Origin: a bacterium | GTDB taxonomy: Bacteria; Patescibacteriota; Minisyncoccia; UBA6257; Colwellbacteraceae | Assembly (NCBI GenBank): GCA_021811305.1 | Contig: JAJZPD010000004.1 | Location: 1-22,819, forward strand | DNA: 22,819 nucleotides | Direction of reading: 5' to 3' | Part shown: positions 1 to 8,480 of the stretch, in pieces | How the letters are laid out: every line of letters starts with the position of its first letter | Position numbering within the stretch: the first letter of the stretch is position 1 | Translations under genes and position numbers: made by a program | The notes under the pieces: generated by a model | The model's input: only the letters and a program-made list of their open reading frames with translations | The model's database searches: none | What the model was told of the DNA's origin: nothing

Positions 1-61
<61 letters not shown>

Positions 62-90
62 ACTCCGGGCGAGACAAGAATCTTTCAATT

Positions 91-99
91 ATTCTAGCA
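91..99 (-). promoter_or_regulatory. Extended -10 of tRNA-Val
   Basis: On the minus strand this reads TGC TAGAAT, ending 29 bases before the tRNA-Val 5' end. It matches the TGCTANNAT pattern seen at several other genes in the window. No convincing -35 was found; a 7-bp hairpin (TCTCGTA, loop ATTTAA, TACGAGA, about 102-121) sits where the -35 would be. Confidence 0.45.
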
Positions 100-121
100 G
101 GTCTCGTAATTTAATACGAGA

Positions 122-369
122 GATGTGAAGCGCAAAGCGAAAAACACTTACTAGGGAATAGAGGTTAGGGACTAGCCGATATTGGAAATCCTAAATACGA
201 AATCCTAAACAAATCACAAACTATAAATCCTAAATTACAAACACGGACGGGTTTGGAGTTTGTTATTTAGTATTTCGAATTTGTTTCGGATTTAGGATTT
301 AGAGCTTCGAATTTGGCCAACTGCTGGCCGCTGTTTTTAGCTTTTAGCTTTACGCTTTGCGCTTTTTTG
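122..369. repeat. Composite intergenic repeat, locus 1 (tRNA-Val/tRNA-Ile spacer)
   Basis: This 250-base spacer is made of three modules that recur elsewhere in the window. GCGCAAAGCGAAAAAC starts at about 130. Next comes an ACTTACTAGGGA..GGTTAGGGACT module (about 147-174). Then a long AAATCCTAAA / TTCGAATTT module (about 185-315) ends in GGCCAACTGCTGGCCG. The spacer finishes with TTTTTAGC / TTTGCGCTTTT. There is no credible coding potential. The same order occurs at 2517-2850 and, in part, at 12827-13050 and 16055-16318. Confidence 0.75.
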
Positions 370-442
370 TGCGCCCACTTGGATTTGAACCAAGGACCCT
401 GCGATTATAAGTCGCATGCTCTAACCACTGAGCTATGGGCGC
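370..442 (-). tRNA. tRNA-Ile(UAU)
   Basis: A complete 73-base cloverleaf on the minus strand. The acceptor strands are GCGCCCA/TGGGCGC and the D-stem is GCTC/GAGC. The anticodon stem TGCGA/TCGCA encloses the loop CTTATAA, giving anticodon UAU. The T-stem is CTTGG/CCAAG and the discriminator is A. The terminal CCA is not encoded. A UAU anticodon reads AUA directly; most bacteria instead use a CAU tRNA modified to lysidine by TilS. A promoter (TTGCAC, 16-base spacer, TAATAT) precedes it. Confidence 0.95.
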
Positions 443-460
443 GGGAAGCCGGCTTTCAAT

Positions 461-488
461 ATATTAGGAGAAAACCCGGAAAGTGCAA
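461..488 (-). promoter_or_regulatory. Promoter of tRNA-Ile
   Basis: On the minus strand, -35 TTGCAC (488-483), a 16-base spacer and -10 TAATAT (466-461). The predicted start is around 10 bases before the tRNA 5' end. Confidence 0.55.
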
Positions 489-563
489 AACTTCTACGGA
501 AATATTTTCATTTACCGTTTCGTATATCTCCGCCGCAAGCAGAGAGGCTTCGTAAATAAAAAT

Positions 564-600
564 AAAGGCCGACCGGAACAAGGGCCGGCCTTTATTTTTT
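564..600 (-). terminator. Intrinsic terminator downstream of ftsH
   Basis: The arms AAAGGCCGGCCC and GGTCGGCCTTT (minus strand) form an 11-bp stem followed by a T-rich tail. The single irregular position is a G-U pair in the minus-strand transcript but an A-C mismatch on the plus strand. It therefore suits termination of ftsH transcription best. Confidence 0.75.
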
Positions 601-632
601 TATTTTGCTCTTTACGCTTTTAGTTTTGCGCT
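600..632. repeat. Short copy of the TTTTGCGC repeat module
   Basis: The tract TTTTGCTCTTTACGC / TTTTAGTTTTGCGC lies between the ftsH stop and its terminator. It matches module A of the larger intergenic repeat loci, in the orientation found at their right-hand ends. Confidence 0.5.
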
Positions 633-635
633 CTC

Positions 636-2474
636 TTAGGCCTCGATCGGCTTGATGTCAAACTCCTTGATCAGCTCGTAGAAATCTTCGCCTTCCAGAG
701 TTTCTTTTTCCATCAGGGCATCAGCCACTTTCTTCAAGGCGTCCTGGTAAGAGGAAATAACCTTTTTTGCGGTCTGGTGAGCGCGGTTGATCAGGCTAGC
801 AATTTCCTCGTCGATTTTAACCGCGGTGGCTTCCGAGTAGTTTTTCTCGGTGGTGATCTCTTTGCCTAAAAAGAGCAGCTCCTCGGTTTTGCCGAAGGTT
901 ATCGGTCCAAGCTCGCTCATGCCGAACCTGGTAACGATCATCCGCGCCAAGCTTGAGGCTTCTTTTAGGTCGCTGCTGGCGCCGGTGGTGATGTCGCCAA
1001 AAGTTTTTTCTTCAGCAGAATATCCGCCAAGCATGACGGCCAGATCGGATAAGAACTGCGCGCGGGTCGTGAGATGGTGTTCCTCGGTCGGCAGTTTCAG
1101 CGTGTATCCGCCGGCGATGCCGCGCGATACTATGGAAACCTTATGTACGGGATCGGAGTCTTTCAGCCCGGCCGCGACCAGCGCGTGCCCGGCCTCGTGA
1201 TAGGCGGTGATTTCTCTTTCTTTTTCCGAGACGACGCGGCTCTTGCGCGCCGGTCCTAATAAAATTTTCTCGATCGAGTCGTAGAGGTTCTGCTGGCTTA
1301 TCTTCTGCTGTCCCTCCTGCACGGCGAGGATTGCCGCCTCGTTGACCAGATTGGCTAAGTCGGCTCCGGAGAACCCGGGCGTACGGGTGGCCACCTTGCG
1401 GAAATCAATATCGGAATCCAGCGGCTTATCCTTGGCGTGCAGCTTCAATATCGATTCGCGTTCGCTGATGTCGGGGAAATCTAACATGATGCGGCGGTCG
1501 AATCTTCCGGGGCGAAGCAGGGCCGGGTCGAGAATGTCGGGGCGGTTGGTGGCGGCTAGAACGATGACTTGCGTGTTGCGGTCGAATCCGTCCATCTCTA
1601 CCAGTATCTGATTCAGGGTTTGTTCTCTCTCGTCATGCCCTCCGCCGACGCCGGCTCCTCGTTCGCGTCCGACGGCATCGATCTCGTCAATGAAGAGTAT
1701 CGCGGGAGCTGCGCGCTTTGCGGTGGCGAAAGCGTCGCGGGTTCTCGCGGCGCCGACACCGACAAACATCTCCACAAATTCCGAGGCGGAGATGTGGAAG
1801 AACGGGACGTTCGCTTCTCCGGCAACCGCGCGAGCCAGGAGGGTTTTTCCAGATCCAGGAGGGCCGATTAAGAGCACGCCACGCGGGATTTTCGCGCCCA
1901 TATCCAAGTACTTCTTCGGGCTTTTCAAAAAGTCGACAACCTCATGCATCTCCTCCTTGACCTCCTTGAGGCCGGCCACGTCGGCGAAGGTTATCTTATC
2001 TTTAAAACTGGTAAAGAGGCGCAGATTGGCGCGGCCGAAATTGAAGGCTTGGTTCACTCCCTGCCGGGCCTGGCGCATGAAGTAGTAAAAAGCAAAACCG
2101 ATGAGAAGGATAAAGAGCAAGTTTGGCAAGACGACGGTTAACCAGAAGCTGGAGGAGCTGGAAGGAGAGACGGTAAGGCTTACCTTGGCCAATTCTTCCG
2201 GAGTCACACCGTAATTTTTCATTGTTTCCACCAATCCCGACTCCGCCTCTTTTTCTCCTTGATAAACCTGTCCGTTGGTTCCAGTAACGGTGAGACTGCT
2301 GCCGCTTATGTCGATCTTCTTAATCTGACCGCTTTCGATCTGGCTCGCCAGGTCGGAAAGACTGATGGATTTCGGCTGGGTTTGCGCCTGATAGATGAAC
2401 GAGGCCGCCAGCGCAAAGCTCAAGATCAAGAGAAGCGTTATTAAGATATTTTTTGTTAATCCCTTCATATACAT
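636..2474 (-). CDS. ftsH: ATP-dependent zinc metalloprotease FtsH
   Basis: A membrane-anchored AAA+ protease that degrades unassembled or damaged membrane proteins and short-lived regulators, as a hexamer facing the cytoplasm. At 612 residues the length is usual for the family. Visible order: membrane segment at about 9-29, a small extracytoplasmic domain, and a second membrane segment at about 110-133. These are followed by Walker A GPPGSGKT (204-211), Walker B ILFIDEID (259-266), the second region of homology (about 308-327), the zinc site HEAGH (426-430), and an Asp ligand near 502. All catalytic residues are present. The start at 2474 fits a promoter with -10 ending at 2488; an ATG two codons later (2468) is an alternative. 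There is no Shine-Dalgarno. It is monocistronic, with a terminator just downstream. Confidence 0.97.
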   Translation of the reverse strand: MYMKGLTKNILITLLLILSFALAASFIYQAQTQPKSISLSDLASQIESGQIKKIDISGSSLTVTGTNGQVYQGEKEAESGLVETMKNYGVTPEELAKVSLTVSPSSSSSFWLTVVLPNLLFILLIGFAFYYFMRQARQGVNQAFNFGRANLRLFTSFKDKITFADVAGLKEVKEEMHEVVDFLKSPKKYLDMGAKIPRGVLLIGPPGSGKTLLARAVAGEANVPFFHISASEFVEMFVGVGAARTRDAFATAKRAAPAILFIDEIDAVGRERGAGVGGGHDEREQTLNQILVEMDGFDRNTQVIVLAATNRPDILDPALLRPGRFDRRIMLDFPDISERESILKLHAKDKPLDSDIDFRKVATRTPGFSGADLANLVNEAAILAVQEGQQKISQQNLYDSIEKILLGPARKSRVVSEKEREITAYHEAGHALVAAGLKDSDPVHKVSIVSRGIAGGYTLKLPTEEHHLTTRAQFLSDLAVMLGGYSAEEKTFGDITTGASSDLKEASSLARMIVTRFGMSELGPITFGKTEELLFLGKEITTEKNYSEATAVKIDEEIASLINRAHQTAKKVISSYQDALKKVADALMEKETLEGEDFYELIKEFDIKPIEA

Positions 2475-2487
2475 TTATTACGTCTTT

Positions 2488-2516
2488 AACATAATGTTTC
2501 GGTTCATAGATTGCAA
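2488..2516 (-). promoter_or_regulatory. Promoter of ftsH
   Basis: On the minus strand, -35 TTGCAA (2516-2511), a 17-base spacer and -10 TATGTT (2493-2488). The -10 ends 13 bases before the ATG at 2474, so the leader would be only about 6 bases. Confidence 0.5.
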
Positions 2517-2850
2517 TAAAGCGCAAAATTAAAAGCTAAAAGCGAAAAACATTTACTAGGGACGAGGGGTTAGGGATTGGGGGCTAGGGGTTGGGGGTTA
2601 GGGACTGTGGATGATGAATGACGGACTAAACCCTAATCCCCAGCCCCTAATCCCTACTTTAACTTTTGCGCTTTTCGTTTTGCGCTAAATTCCAAGCACG
2701 AAATTCTAAATCAGAAACAAATTCTAAATTTCAAACTTTAAATTACAAACCCGGACGCGTTTCGAATTTCGTCGGCCAGCTGGCGGATCTGTGCTTCAAA
2801 TTCGGCCAACTGCTGGCCGTTGTTTTTCGCTTTGCGTTTTACGCTTATTT
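2517..2850. repeat. Composite intergenic repeat, locus 2 (ftsH/rpsA spacer), largest copy
   Basis: This is the fullest copy of the three-module repeat. Module A (GCGCAAAATTAAAAGC.., 2521-2550) is followed by a G-rich module (ACTAGGGACGAGGGG.., about 2552-2608) and a spacer. A complementary C-rich module (AAACCCTAATCCCC.., about 2627-2655) comes next, then TTTTGCGC (2665-2690). Last is the AAATTCTAAA / GTTTCGAATTTCG module (about 2690-2815), ending in GGCCAACTGCTGGCCG and TTTTTCGCTTTGCG. The stretch 2603-2680 is closely similar to 16110-16190. No gene was seen in this 379-base gap. Confidence 0.8.
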
Positions 2851-2853
2851 GTA

Positions 2854-3954
2854 CTACTTCGCCAGTTTCAAGATGATCCGCTTGACGTCCGGCTTGACCG
2901 AGGCGATAAGGAATTGGTAGCTCTGATTGAGTTCCAGGTTCTTCTTCAGCTCCTCAAGGCTGCCGAACTCGGAGACGTGGATCAATCCGGAGATTTGCGG
3001 GTCTAGTTTGACAAAAGCTCCGAAAGGAGTGATGCGGTAGACGATTCCCGGGACGACGCTGTCCTCCTTGAACTTTTCTCCAACCTTTTCCCAGGGATTC
3101 TCCTCCAGGCTTTTAATAGACAGAGAAACGCGGCCATCCTTTATTTCCAAGATGCTGGCCTTAACCATATCGCCGACTTTCACCACCTCTTTCGGGTTGT
3201 CGATGATGCTGTGACTCAGTTCGCTAATGTAAATCAACCCTTCGATGCTCGGGTCGTCGGCAAACCTGACGAAAGCCCCAAAGTTAGCCACTCCGGAAAC
3301 GATGCAATTTACAACTTCGCCAACCTTGTATTTAGACAACGCTTCTTTTGCTCCCTCGGAGAGGACCTCTCTTTCCGAAATGATGAGCTTGTTGGTTCGC
3401 GGCGTGAAGTTGATGACCTTGACCGTCAGCTCCTGGCCGACGAACTGCTTCAGGGCCTCGATGATCTTAGTCTTGTTGCCCTCGGCTTCCTGTGGGTAAT
3501 GTTCCGGAGAAAGCTGGGAGGCCGGAAGAAAAGCCTGGACGCCCAGAAGGTCGGCGATCAATCCGCCGCTGTTGGCGGCCACGATCTTCACCTTAGTCGG
3601 CTCGCCCTCCTCGCGCAGGTCCTTGATCTCCTGCCAGGCCTTTTGCTTGGTGGCTTCGGACAAGGACAGCTCAACTATCCCCTCGGCGTTCTCGCGCACG
3701 GCAACCTTGGCGCTGACCGTGTCTCCCACGTTTAATTTCTTAACGATTTCCCTGGAGTTGGAAAGCTCGGAGCCGTAAATGACTCCCAGGCCGACCCGCG
3801 GGATGTCAAAATAAACGCCGCCGCGTCCAGTCTTCTCGATAAGCCTCGCCTCGACAATATCGCCAACTTTTAAAAGCGGCATCAGGCCGGGTTCGGACTT
3901 CAAGAGCTTGAGCTCGTAAGTCTCGGATTTTTTGGGGGAAACCGTTTGTTGCAT
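2854..3954 (-). CDS. rpsA: Small ribosomal subunit protein bS1, four S1 domains
   Basis: An RNA-binding ribosomal protein that helps recruit and unwind mRNA on the 30S subunit. About 366 residues hold four S1 OB-fold repeats at about 31-102, 120-197, 212-284 and 301-369 (numbered from the upstream ATG at 3963). This is shorter than the six-repeat E. coli protein. The most canonical repeats are three and four (GVANFGAFV..GLIYISELS and ITPFGAFV..GLIHVSEF). The ATG at 3963 overlaps the -10 box TATAAT (3967-3962), so I place the start at 3954, seven bases after that box, giving a leaderless message. It shares a 60-base divergent promoter region with the gene at 4016. Its role with leaderless messages may differ from E. 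coli bS1; that is inference. Confidence 0.88.
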   Translation of the reverse strand: MQQTVSPKKSETYELKLLKSEPGLMPLLKVGDIVEARLIEKTGRGGVYFDIPRVGLGVIYGSELSNSREIVKKLNVGDTVSAKVAVRENAEGIVELSLSEATKQKAWQEIKDLREEGEPTKVKIVAANSGGLIADLLGVQAFLPASQLSPEHYPQEAEGNKTKIIEALKQFVGQELTVKVINFTPRTNKLIISEREVLSEGAKEALSKYKVGEVVNCIVSGVANFGAFVRFADDPSIEGLIYISELSHSIIDNPKEVVKVGDMVKASILEIKDGRVSLSIKSLEENPWEKVGEKFKEDSVVPGIVYRITPFGAFVKLDPQISGLIHVSEFGSLEELKKNLELNQSYQFLIASVKPDVKRIILKLAK

Positions 3955-3961
3955 GGCCCTC

Positions 3962-3989
3962 ATTATATATAAACGCGGTTGAAAATCAA
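3962..3989 (-). promoter_or_regulatory. Promoter of rpsA (leaderless)
   Basis: On the minus strand, -35 TTGATT (3989-3984), a 16-base spacer and a consensus -10 TATAAT (3967-3962). The ATG at 3954 begins seven bases after the -10. It overlaps the divergent promoter at 3979-4007, so the two may interfere. Confidence 0.7.
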
Positions 3990-4007
3990 CTGTTTCCGAA
4001 TTATACT
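3979..4007 (+). promoter_or_regulatory. Promoter of the MBL-like/gyrA operon (leaderless)
   Basis: -35 TTGAAA (3979-3984), 17-base spacer, -10 TATACT (4002-4007). The ATG at 4016 follows after eight bases, so transcription should begin at or next to the start codon. Confidence 0.75.
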
Positions 4008-4015
4008 AAGCGAGT

Positions 4016-4573
4016 ATGGTTGTCACCCCTTTGAAAAATGGCGGGTTAAAATGTCAGGTTTCCGACTTCGCGCTTCTTATTGATCCGCCGACCTCGGCCC
4101 GCGGCGACATTACCTTATATACGCACGTTGCCCTTCCTCTTCCGCTCACGGCGGACGAGACGATCAACACCGCCGGCGAATACGAAATCAGCGGCGTACG
4201 CATCCGCGGAGTCCAAATAAAAGAGGAGTCTTCGGAGAAGGAAATCCGCACGGTTTACATGGCCAAGCTGGACGAGATGTCGCTGTGTTTCTTGGGCGAG
4301 CTTTCTTCCGCGCTTTCCAGCGAGACGATGGATCGGTTGAGCGAGGTCGACGTCTTATTCTTGTCGACCGGAGAGCGTGGCTTGGACGAAAAGAAAGCCG
4401 CGGCGCTTATTAAGGAAATGGAGCCGAAAGTCGCGATTTTCACCGCCTGCAAGGACAGCAAGGCGCTGGCCGCGGCGCTCGGGAAAAGCCCGGAAGTGGT
4501 TGAAAAGTTCACAGCCAAGCGCAAGGACTTAAGCGAGGACGCTTTGAGGCTTCTCATTATGCAGGCCGCTTAG
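4016..4573 (+). CDS. Degenerate metallo-beta-lactamase-fold protein
   Basis: A 185-residue protein that keeps the scaffold of small MBL-fold hydrolases (UPF0173/YtkL-like): GEYEISGVRIRG (54-65), CFLGEL (91-96) and DVLFLSTG..LDEKKAAALI (about 112-132), ending in PKVAIF (137-142). The metal ligands are absent. The place of the HxHxDH motif reads THVALPLPL (36-44). The Asp/His of the LGD..GH strand have become LGELSSAL. The usual P-M-H-Y near 141-145 reads IFTAC. It is therefore probably not a metal-dependent hydrolase; a structural or binding role is possible but unproven. It is the first gene of an operon with gyrA, 13 bases upstream, with a leaderless promoter and no Shine-Dalgarno. Confidence 0.7.
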   Translation: MVVTPLKNGGLKCQVSDFALLIDPPTSARGDITLYTHVALPLPLTADETINTAGEYEISGVRIRGVQIKEESSEKEIRTVYMAKLDEMSLCFLGELSSALSSETMDRLSEVDVLFLSTGERGLDEKKAAALIKEMEPKVAIFTACKDSKALAAALGKSPEVVEKFTAKRKDLSEDALRLLIMQAA

Positions 4574-4586
4574 TTAATTAAATTTT

Positions 4587-7022
4587 ATGGAAGAGGAAAA
4601 ACTCAACGCCAAGAGCGAGAACATAAAGGAAAGGGAGATAACCGCCGAGCTGCGCGAGTCGTATTTGGATTATGCGATGTCGGTCATTGTCGGCCGCGCC
4701 CTGCCCGACGCCAGGGACGGGATGAAACCGGTGCACCGCCGCATAATGTGGGCGATGTGGGACGATGGTTTGACGCACAGCGCCAAGTTCCGCAAATCGG
4801 CGAACGTCGTCGGTTCGGTCTTGGGCCGGTACCACCCGCACGGCGATATGGCGGTCTACGACTCTTTGGCGCGCATGGCGCAGGACTTCAGCTTAAGGTA
4901 CCCGCTCATCAACGGTCAGGGCAACTGGGGTTCGATCGACGGCGATTCGCAGGCCGCGATGCGCTACACCGAATGCCGACTCTCGAAGATTGCCGAGGAG
5001 CTTTTGACGGATATTGAAAAAGAAACTGTCGACTTCATGCCGAACTACGACGGGACGCGCGACGAGCCGATGGTGCTGCCGGCCAAGATTCCCAACCTGC
5101 TGATTAACGGATCGGACGGCATTGCGGTCGGAATGGCCACCCGCATTCCGCCGCACAATCTCAGCGAGGTTTTGGACGCCGCCGCCTACCTTATTAAGCA
5201 TCCCGACGCCACTTCCGAGGAGCTGATGAAGTTCATTAAGGGGCCGGACTTTCCGACCGGTGGAGTAATTTATGATCGCGCCAAGATCAACGAGGCTTAC
5301 GCCACCGGACGCGGCGCGATAACGGTTCGCGCTTTGGCCGAGGTGGACGAAAAGAAGATCATCATCACCGAAATTCCCTACCAGGTGAACAAAGCGGAGT
5401 TGATTACCAAGATCGCCGAGCTGGTGCAGGACAAGCGAATCGAGGGCATTAGGGATTTGCGCGACGAGTCGGATAAGGATGGGCTGAGGATTGCTATCGA
5501 TTTGAAATCCGATGCCATTCCGCAGAAAGTTTTGAACCAGCTTTGGAACTACACCGATCTGCAGAAGGATTTCCATATGAATTTTTTGGCGCTGATCGAC
5601 GGACTGCGCCCGCAGATTATGTCGGTGAAGGACGCACTGGAAGTATTCATTTCTCACCGCCGCGTGGTGGTCCGCCGCCGCGCCGAATTCGATTTAAAGC
5701 AGGCCAAGGCCCGCGCCCACATTTTGGAAGGTCTGGCTAAAGCGCTCTCGGTCATCGATAAGATTATCGAGACGATCAAAAAATCGGAGGACAGGGATGA
5801 TGCGCGCAACAACTTGATGAAGAAGTTCGATCTAAGCGATCTACAGGCTACCGCCATACTTGAGATGCGGTTGCAGACTTTGGCGGCCTTGGAAAGGCAG
5901 AAGATCGAGGACGAGCTTAAAGAGAAGTTGAAGCTTATCAAGGAGTTGGAGCTTTTGCTGCGCAGCCCGGAAAAAATCGACGGGGTGATCGAGGATGAGA
6001 TGAAGGAGATACGGGAAAAGTTCGGCGATGAGCGCCGGACCAAAGTGATAGATGGCGGGCTGAAGGAGTTCACCATCGAGGACCTGGTGCCACAGGAGGA
6101 GACGATAATCACGATGTCGCACGACGGCTATATCAAGCGCCTGCCGCCGAACACCTTTAAGGCGCAGAAGAGGGGCGGGAAAGGGATCACCGGCGGATCG
6201 TTCGACGAGAGCGACGAACTGGCGCACTTCCTTATGGCCAACACTCACGACAATATCCTTTTCTTCACCTCGGGCGGAAAGGTTTTTCAAACCAAAGTTT
6301 ACGAGGTGCCGGTCTCGAGCCGCACCAGCAAAGGGAAGGCGATCCACAACTTCCTGGAGATACCCTCCAGCGAGAAAGTCAGCGCCATTATCGCTTACGG
6401 CAACGAGCGCAAGAAGAACGACGGCTTCCTGACCATGGTCACGGCCGCCGGCGTCGTGAAGAAGACTCCACTCGAGGATTTTGGCAACGTCCGTAAAAGC
6501 GGAATTATCGCCATCAATTTAAAGAAAGGCGACGAACTGAGCTGGGTGAAGTTAACCAAAACGGGAGACGAGTTGATTTTGACCACCAACCAGGGACAGG
6601 CGATCCGCTTTAAGGAGAAAGACGTCCGACCGATGGGGCGTGCCGCCGCCGGCGTGCGCGGCATGAGCCTGAAAGCGGGAGACCGCGTCAGCTCCTGCGA
6701 CGTCATCACCTCAGAAAACAAGGATGGCAACTTCCTGGTGGTAATGGCCAATGGTTTTGCCAAGTTCACTCCGATTGCCGAATACAGGCTGCAAACCCGC
6801 GGCGGCAAGGGAATACTCACCGCCAAGGTGACTCCGAAGACCGGTAGCGTCGTTTCCTCCCACGTCGTGGTGGACGAGAAAGAGCTTCTGGCCATCTCGG
6901 AAAAGGGTCAGATAATCCGCACCGACTTGAAGAGCATACGCATGACCGGCCGCTCCGCCCAAGGCGTGCGTATTATGCGCGTGGAAGAGGGGGACAGCAT
7001 CGCTGGAACGGCGCTCTTATAA
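4587..7022 (+). CDS. gyrA: DNA gyrase subunit A
   Basis: The breakage-reunion subunit of gyrase, which with GyrB introduces negative supercoils. At 811 residues it is slightly shorter than E. coli GyrA. The catalytic tyrosine is Y127, in SQAAMRYTE. The GyrA-box variant QKRGGKG lies at 527-533 at the start of the C-terminal beta-pinwheel, which identifies gyrase rather than topoisomerase IV. The protein ends right after the last blade ([10 protein letters not shown]), without the acidic tail of E. coli GyrA. In the quinolone-resistance region, [10 protein letters not shown] (83-92) has Met at the position of E. coli Ser83, while the Asp87 equivalent (D92) is kept. It follows the MBL-like gene by 13 bases with no Shine-Dalgarno and no clear terminator afterwards. 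gyrB is not in the window. Confidence 0.96.
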   Translation: MEEEKLNAKSENIKEREITAELRESYLDYAMSVIVGRALPDARDGMKPVHRRIMWAMWDDGLTHSAKFRKSANVVGSVLGRYHPHGDMAVYDSLARMAQDFSLRYPLINGQGNWGSIDGDSQAAMRYTECRLSKIAEELLTDIEKETVDFMPNYDGTRDEPMVLPAKIPNLLINGSDGIAVGMATRIPPHNLSEVLDAAAYLIKHPDATSEELMKFIKGPDFPTGGVIYDRAKINEAYATGRGAITVRALAEVDEKKIIITEIPYQVNKAELITKIAELVQDKRIEGIRDLRDESDKDGLRIAIDLKSDAIPQKVLNQLWNYTDLQKDFHMNFLALIDGLRPQIMSVKDALEVFISHRRVVVRRRAEFDLKQAKARAHILEGLAKALSVIDKIIETIKKSEDRDDARNNLMKKFDLSDLQATAILEMRLQTLAALERQKIEDELKEKLKLIKELELLLRSPEKIDGVIEDEMKEIREKFGDERRTKVIDGGLKEFTIEDLVPQEETIITMSHDGYIKRLPPNTFKAQKRGGKGITGGSFDESDELAHFLMANTHDNILFFTSGGKVFQTKVYEVPVSSRTSKGKAIHNFLEIPSSEKVSAIIAYGNERKKNDGFLTMVTAAGVVKKTPLEDFGNVRKSGIIAINLKKGDELSWVKLTKTGDELILTTNQGQAIRFKEKDVRPMGRAAAGVRGMSLKAGDRVSSCDVITSENKDGNFLVVMANGFAKFTPIAEYRLQTRGGKGILTAKVTPKTGSVVSSHVVVDEKELLAISEKGQIIRTDLKSIRMTGRSAQGVRIMRVEEGDSIAGTALL

Positions 7023-7110
7023 AGCTTAAAACTTAAAGCGCAAAGCTTAAAATAACAAAATTCTAATATCTAAAAAGCGCAAAACTAAAAGCGTAAAAGG
7101 CAAAATACCG
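7023..7110. repeat. Intergenic repeat, locus 3 (module A only)
   Basis: The AT-rich run after gyrA contains AAAGCGCAAAGC, a short AAATTCTAATATC segment, and AAAGCGCAAAACTAAAAGCG. These are module A, plus a trace of the AAATCCTAAA module, of the larger loci. Confidence 0.6.
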
Positions 7111-7155
7111 ACAGGAATAAAGGTGGGAATAAAGTGCAAACGCCACCGTATTTAA

Positions 7156-7185
7156 TTTAACGCTTCGCAAATTTTGTTCTAATAT
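7156..7185 (+). promoter_or_regulatory. Probable leaderless promoter of the solute-binding protein gene
   Basis: A good -10 TAATAT (7180-7185) ends seven bases before the ATG at 7193. The -35 is weak (TTTAAC at 7156-7161 with an 18-base spacer). Confidence 0.5.
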
Positions 7186-7192
7186 TACTCAT

Positions 7193-8476
7193 ATGCCCAC
7201 GCAGTTCACTAAGCAGCAGCTCATCATTCTCGGCGTCGTCGGGTTTGTCGTACTATTTTTTCTTTTGGTCTTTTTAGGAATACTTCCCGGATTGCGCCAA
7301 AGCGGAAAAACCGAAACACTGACGTTTTGGGGAACGGACCCCTCCTCGGATTGGACGCCGACCATTTCCGCCTTCACCAAGCTGCATCCGGGCGTGAAGA
7401 TTAATTACGTTCAAGTTGCGGAGGGTAATTATCAAACCAATCTTATTAACGCCCTGGCGGCCGGAACCGGGCCGGACATCGCGGTCATCAACAACAAGTG
7501 GCTCTACCAGCGCCAGCCGATACTGACGCCCGCTCCGTCGACGTTAATCACCTCGGCGCAGATGCTGAACCTTTTTCCGCAGGCGGCGGCCAGCGATTTC
7601 GTGAGCAACAACCAGGTTTATGCACTGCCGCTCTCAATGGACACCCTGGCTTTGATTTATAATCGCAGCCTTTTTAACCAGGCTGGCATCGCCCTGCCGC
7701 CGAAAACCTGGCCGGCTTTCACGTCGGATGTTTTGCGGATGCGCATCCTGGGAGCCAGAGGTGTCGTGCGAGCGGGAACGGCATTGGGCGGAACAAGCGC
7801 AAGTATTCCTGACGCTACCGACATTGTTAGTCTGCTTATGATGCAGTATGGCGCGCCGATGATTAACAATGGTTCCGCCGATTTTTCAACCGGCGGCGGC
7901 AATCAAGCAGTGATGCTTTACACGCAGTTCGCCACGCCCGGCAGCGGGTACTACACCTGGAATGATTCCTTGGGAAACGATTTGAGCAATTTTGAAAACG
8001 GAAATGTCGGAATGATCATCGGCTATGCCGCCGACTTAGCCAGCATCGAAACCGCCGCCCCGAACTTGAACGTCGGCGTGGCGCCGGCGCCGCAAGTCGA
8101 TCCAACCAACGCCGTAAACTTCCCTAATTATTGGGGGATTGCCGTAACGAGGACGTCGATCGATCCGCAGATGTCCTGGAACTTCGCCTACTTCGCCGCA
8201 ACCGACGCGATTAGCGCCCAGAACTACTCGGCCGCCACCTCGCTTCCTCCGGCCTTACGCACGCTCATCGCCCAAGACTCAACCAGCCCTTCCTCGCCGA
8301 TGGGAGTGTTCGCCTCGCAGGCTTTGACCGCCGAGGATTGGACGCAGCCCGATCCGGCCGCCGTTAGCGGAATCTTCGATACGATGATAAAATCTGTAAC
8401 GAGCGGCCAAACGAGCGTTTACAACGCCATTAGTCAGGCGGAATCAGCGGTAACGGCGTTGATGCCCATCCAATAA
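7193..8476 (+). CDS. Extracellular solute-binding protein, family 1 (ABC-type sugar-binding)
   Basis: A 427-residue protein with an N-terminal hydrophobic anchor (about 9-31) and no lipobox cysteine, so it should be membrane-tethered and face outwards. The rest resembles carbohydrate-binding proteins of ABC importers: TLTFWGTDPSSDW, then AFTKLHPGVKINYVQV, AAGTGPDIAVI and VYALPLSMDTLALIYNRSLF, with the typical tryptophan/aspartate spacing of SBP_bac_1 proteins. No ABC permease or ATPase gene is nearby, so the ligand and partner are unknown. Four bases separate it from the pilin-like gene at 8481, suggesting co-transcription. It has a leaderless-type start with no Shine-Dalgarno. Confidence 0.82.
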   Translation: MPTQFTKQQLIILGVVGFVVLFFLLVFLGILPGLRQSGKTETLTFWGTDPSSDWTPTISAFTKLHPGVKINYVQVAEGNYQTNLINALAAGTGPDIAVINNKWLYQRQPILTPAPSTLITSAQMLNLFPQAAASDFVSNNQVYALPLSMDTLALIYNRSLFNQAGIALPPKTWPAFTSDVLRMRILGARGVVRAGTALGGTSASIPDATDIVSLLMMQYGAPMINNGSADFSTGGGNQAVMLYTQFATPGSGYYTWNDSLGNDLSNFENGNVGMIIGYAADLASIETAAPNLNVGVAPAPQVDPTNAVNFPNYWGIAVTRTSIDPQMSWNFAYFAATDAISAQNYSAATSLPPALRTLIAQDSTSPSSPMGVFASQALTAEDWTQPDPAAVSGIFDTMIKSVTSGQTSVYNAISQAESAVTALMPIQ

Positions 8477-8480
8477 ATTA

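Noticed and set aside
313..555. 80-codon open frame on the plus strand
   Set aside because: It runs antisense through tRNA-Ile and the flanking repeat module; the product has no protein-like pattern.
3955..3963. ATG at 3963 as the rpsA start
   Set aside because: This ATG overlaps the TATAAT box, so it would lie upstream of the transcript; the ATG at 3954 fits the promoter.
4893..5657. 254-codon antisense open frame within gyrA
   Set aside because: A shadow of the highly biased gyrA codons; gyrA is intact and conserved on the other strand.
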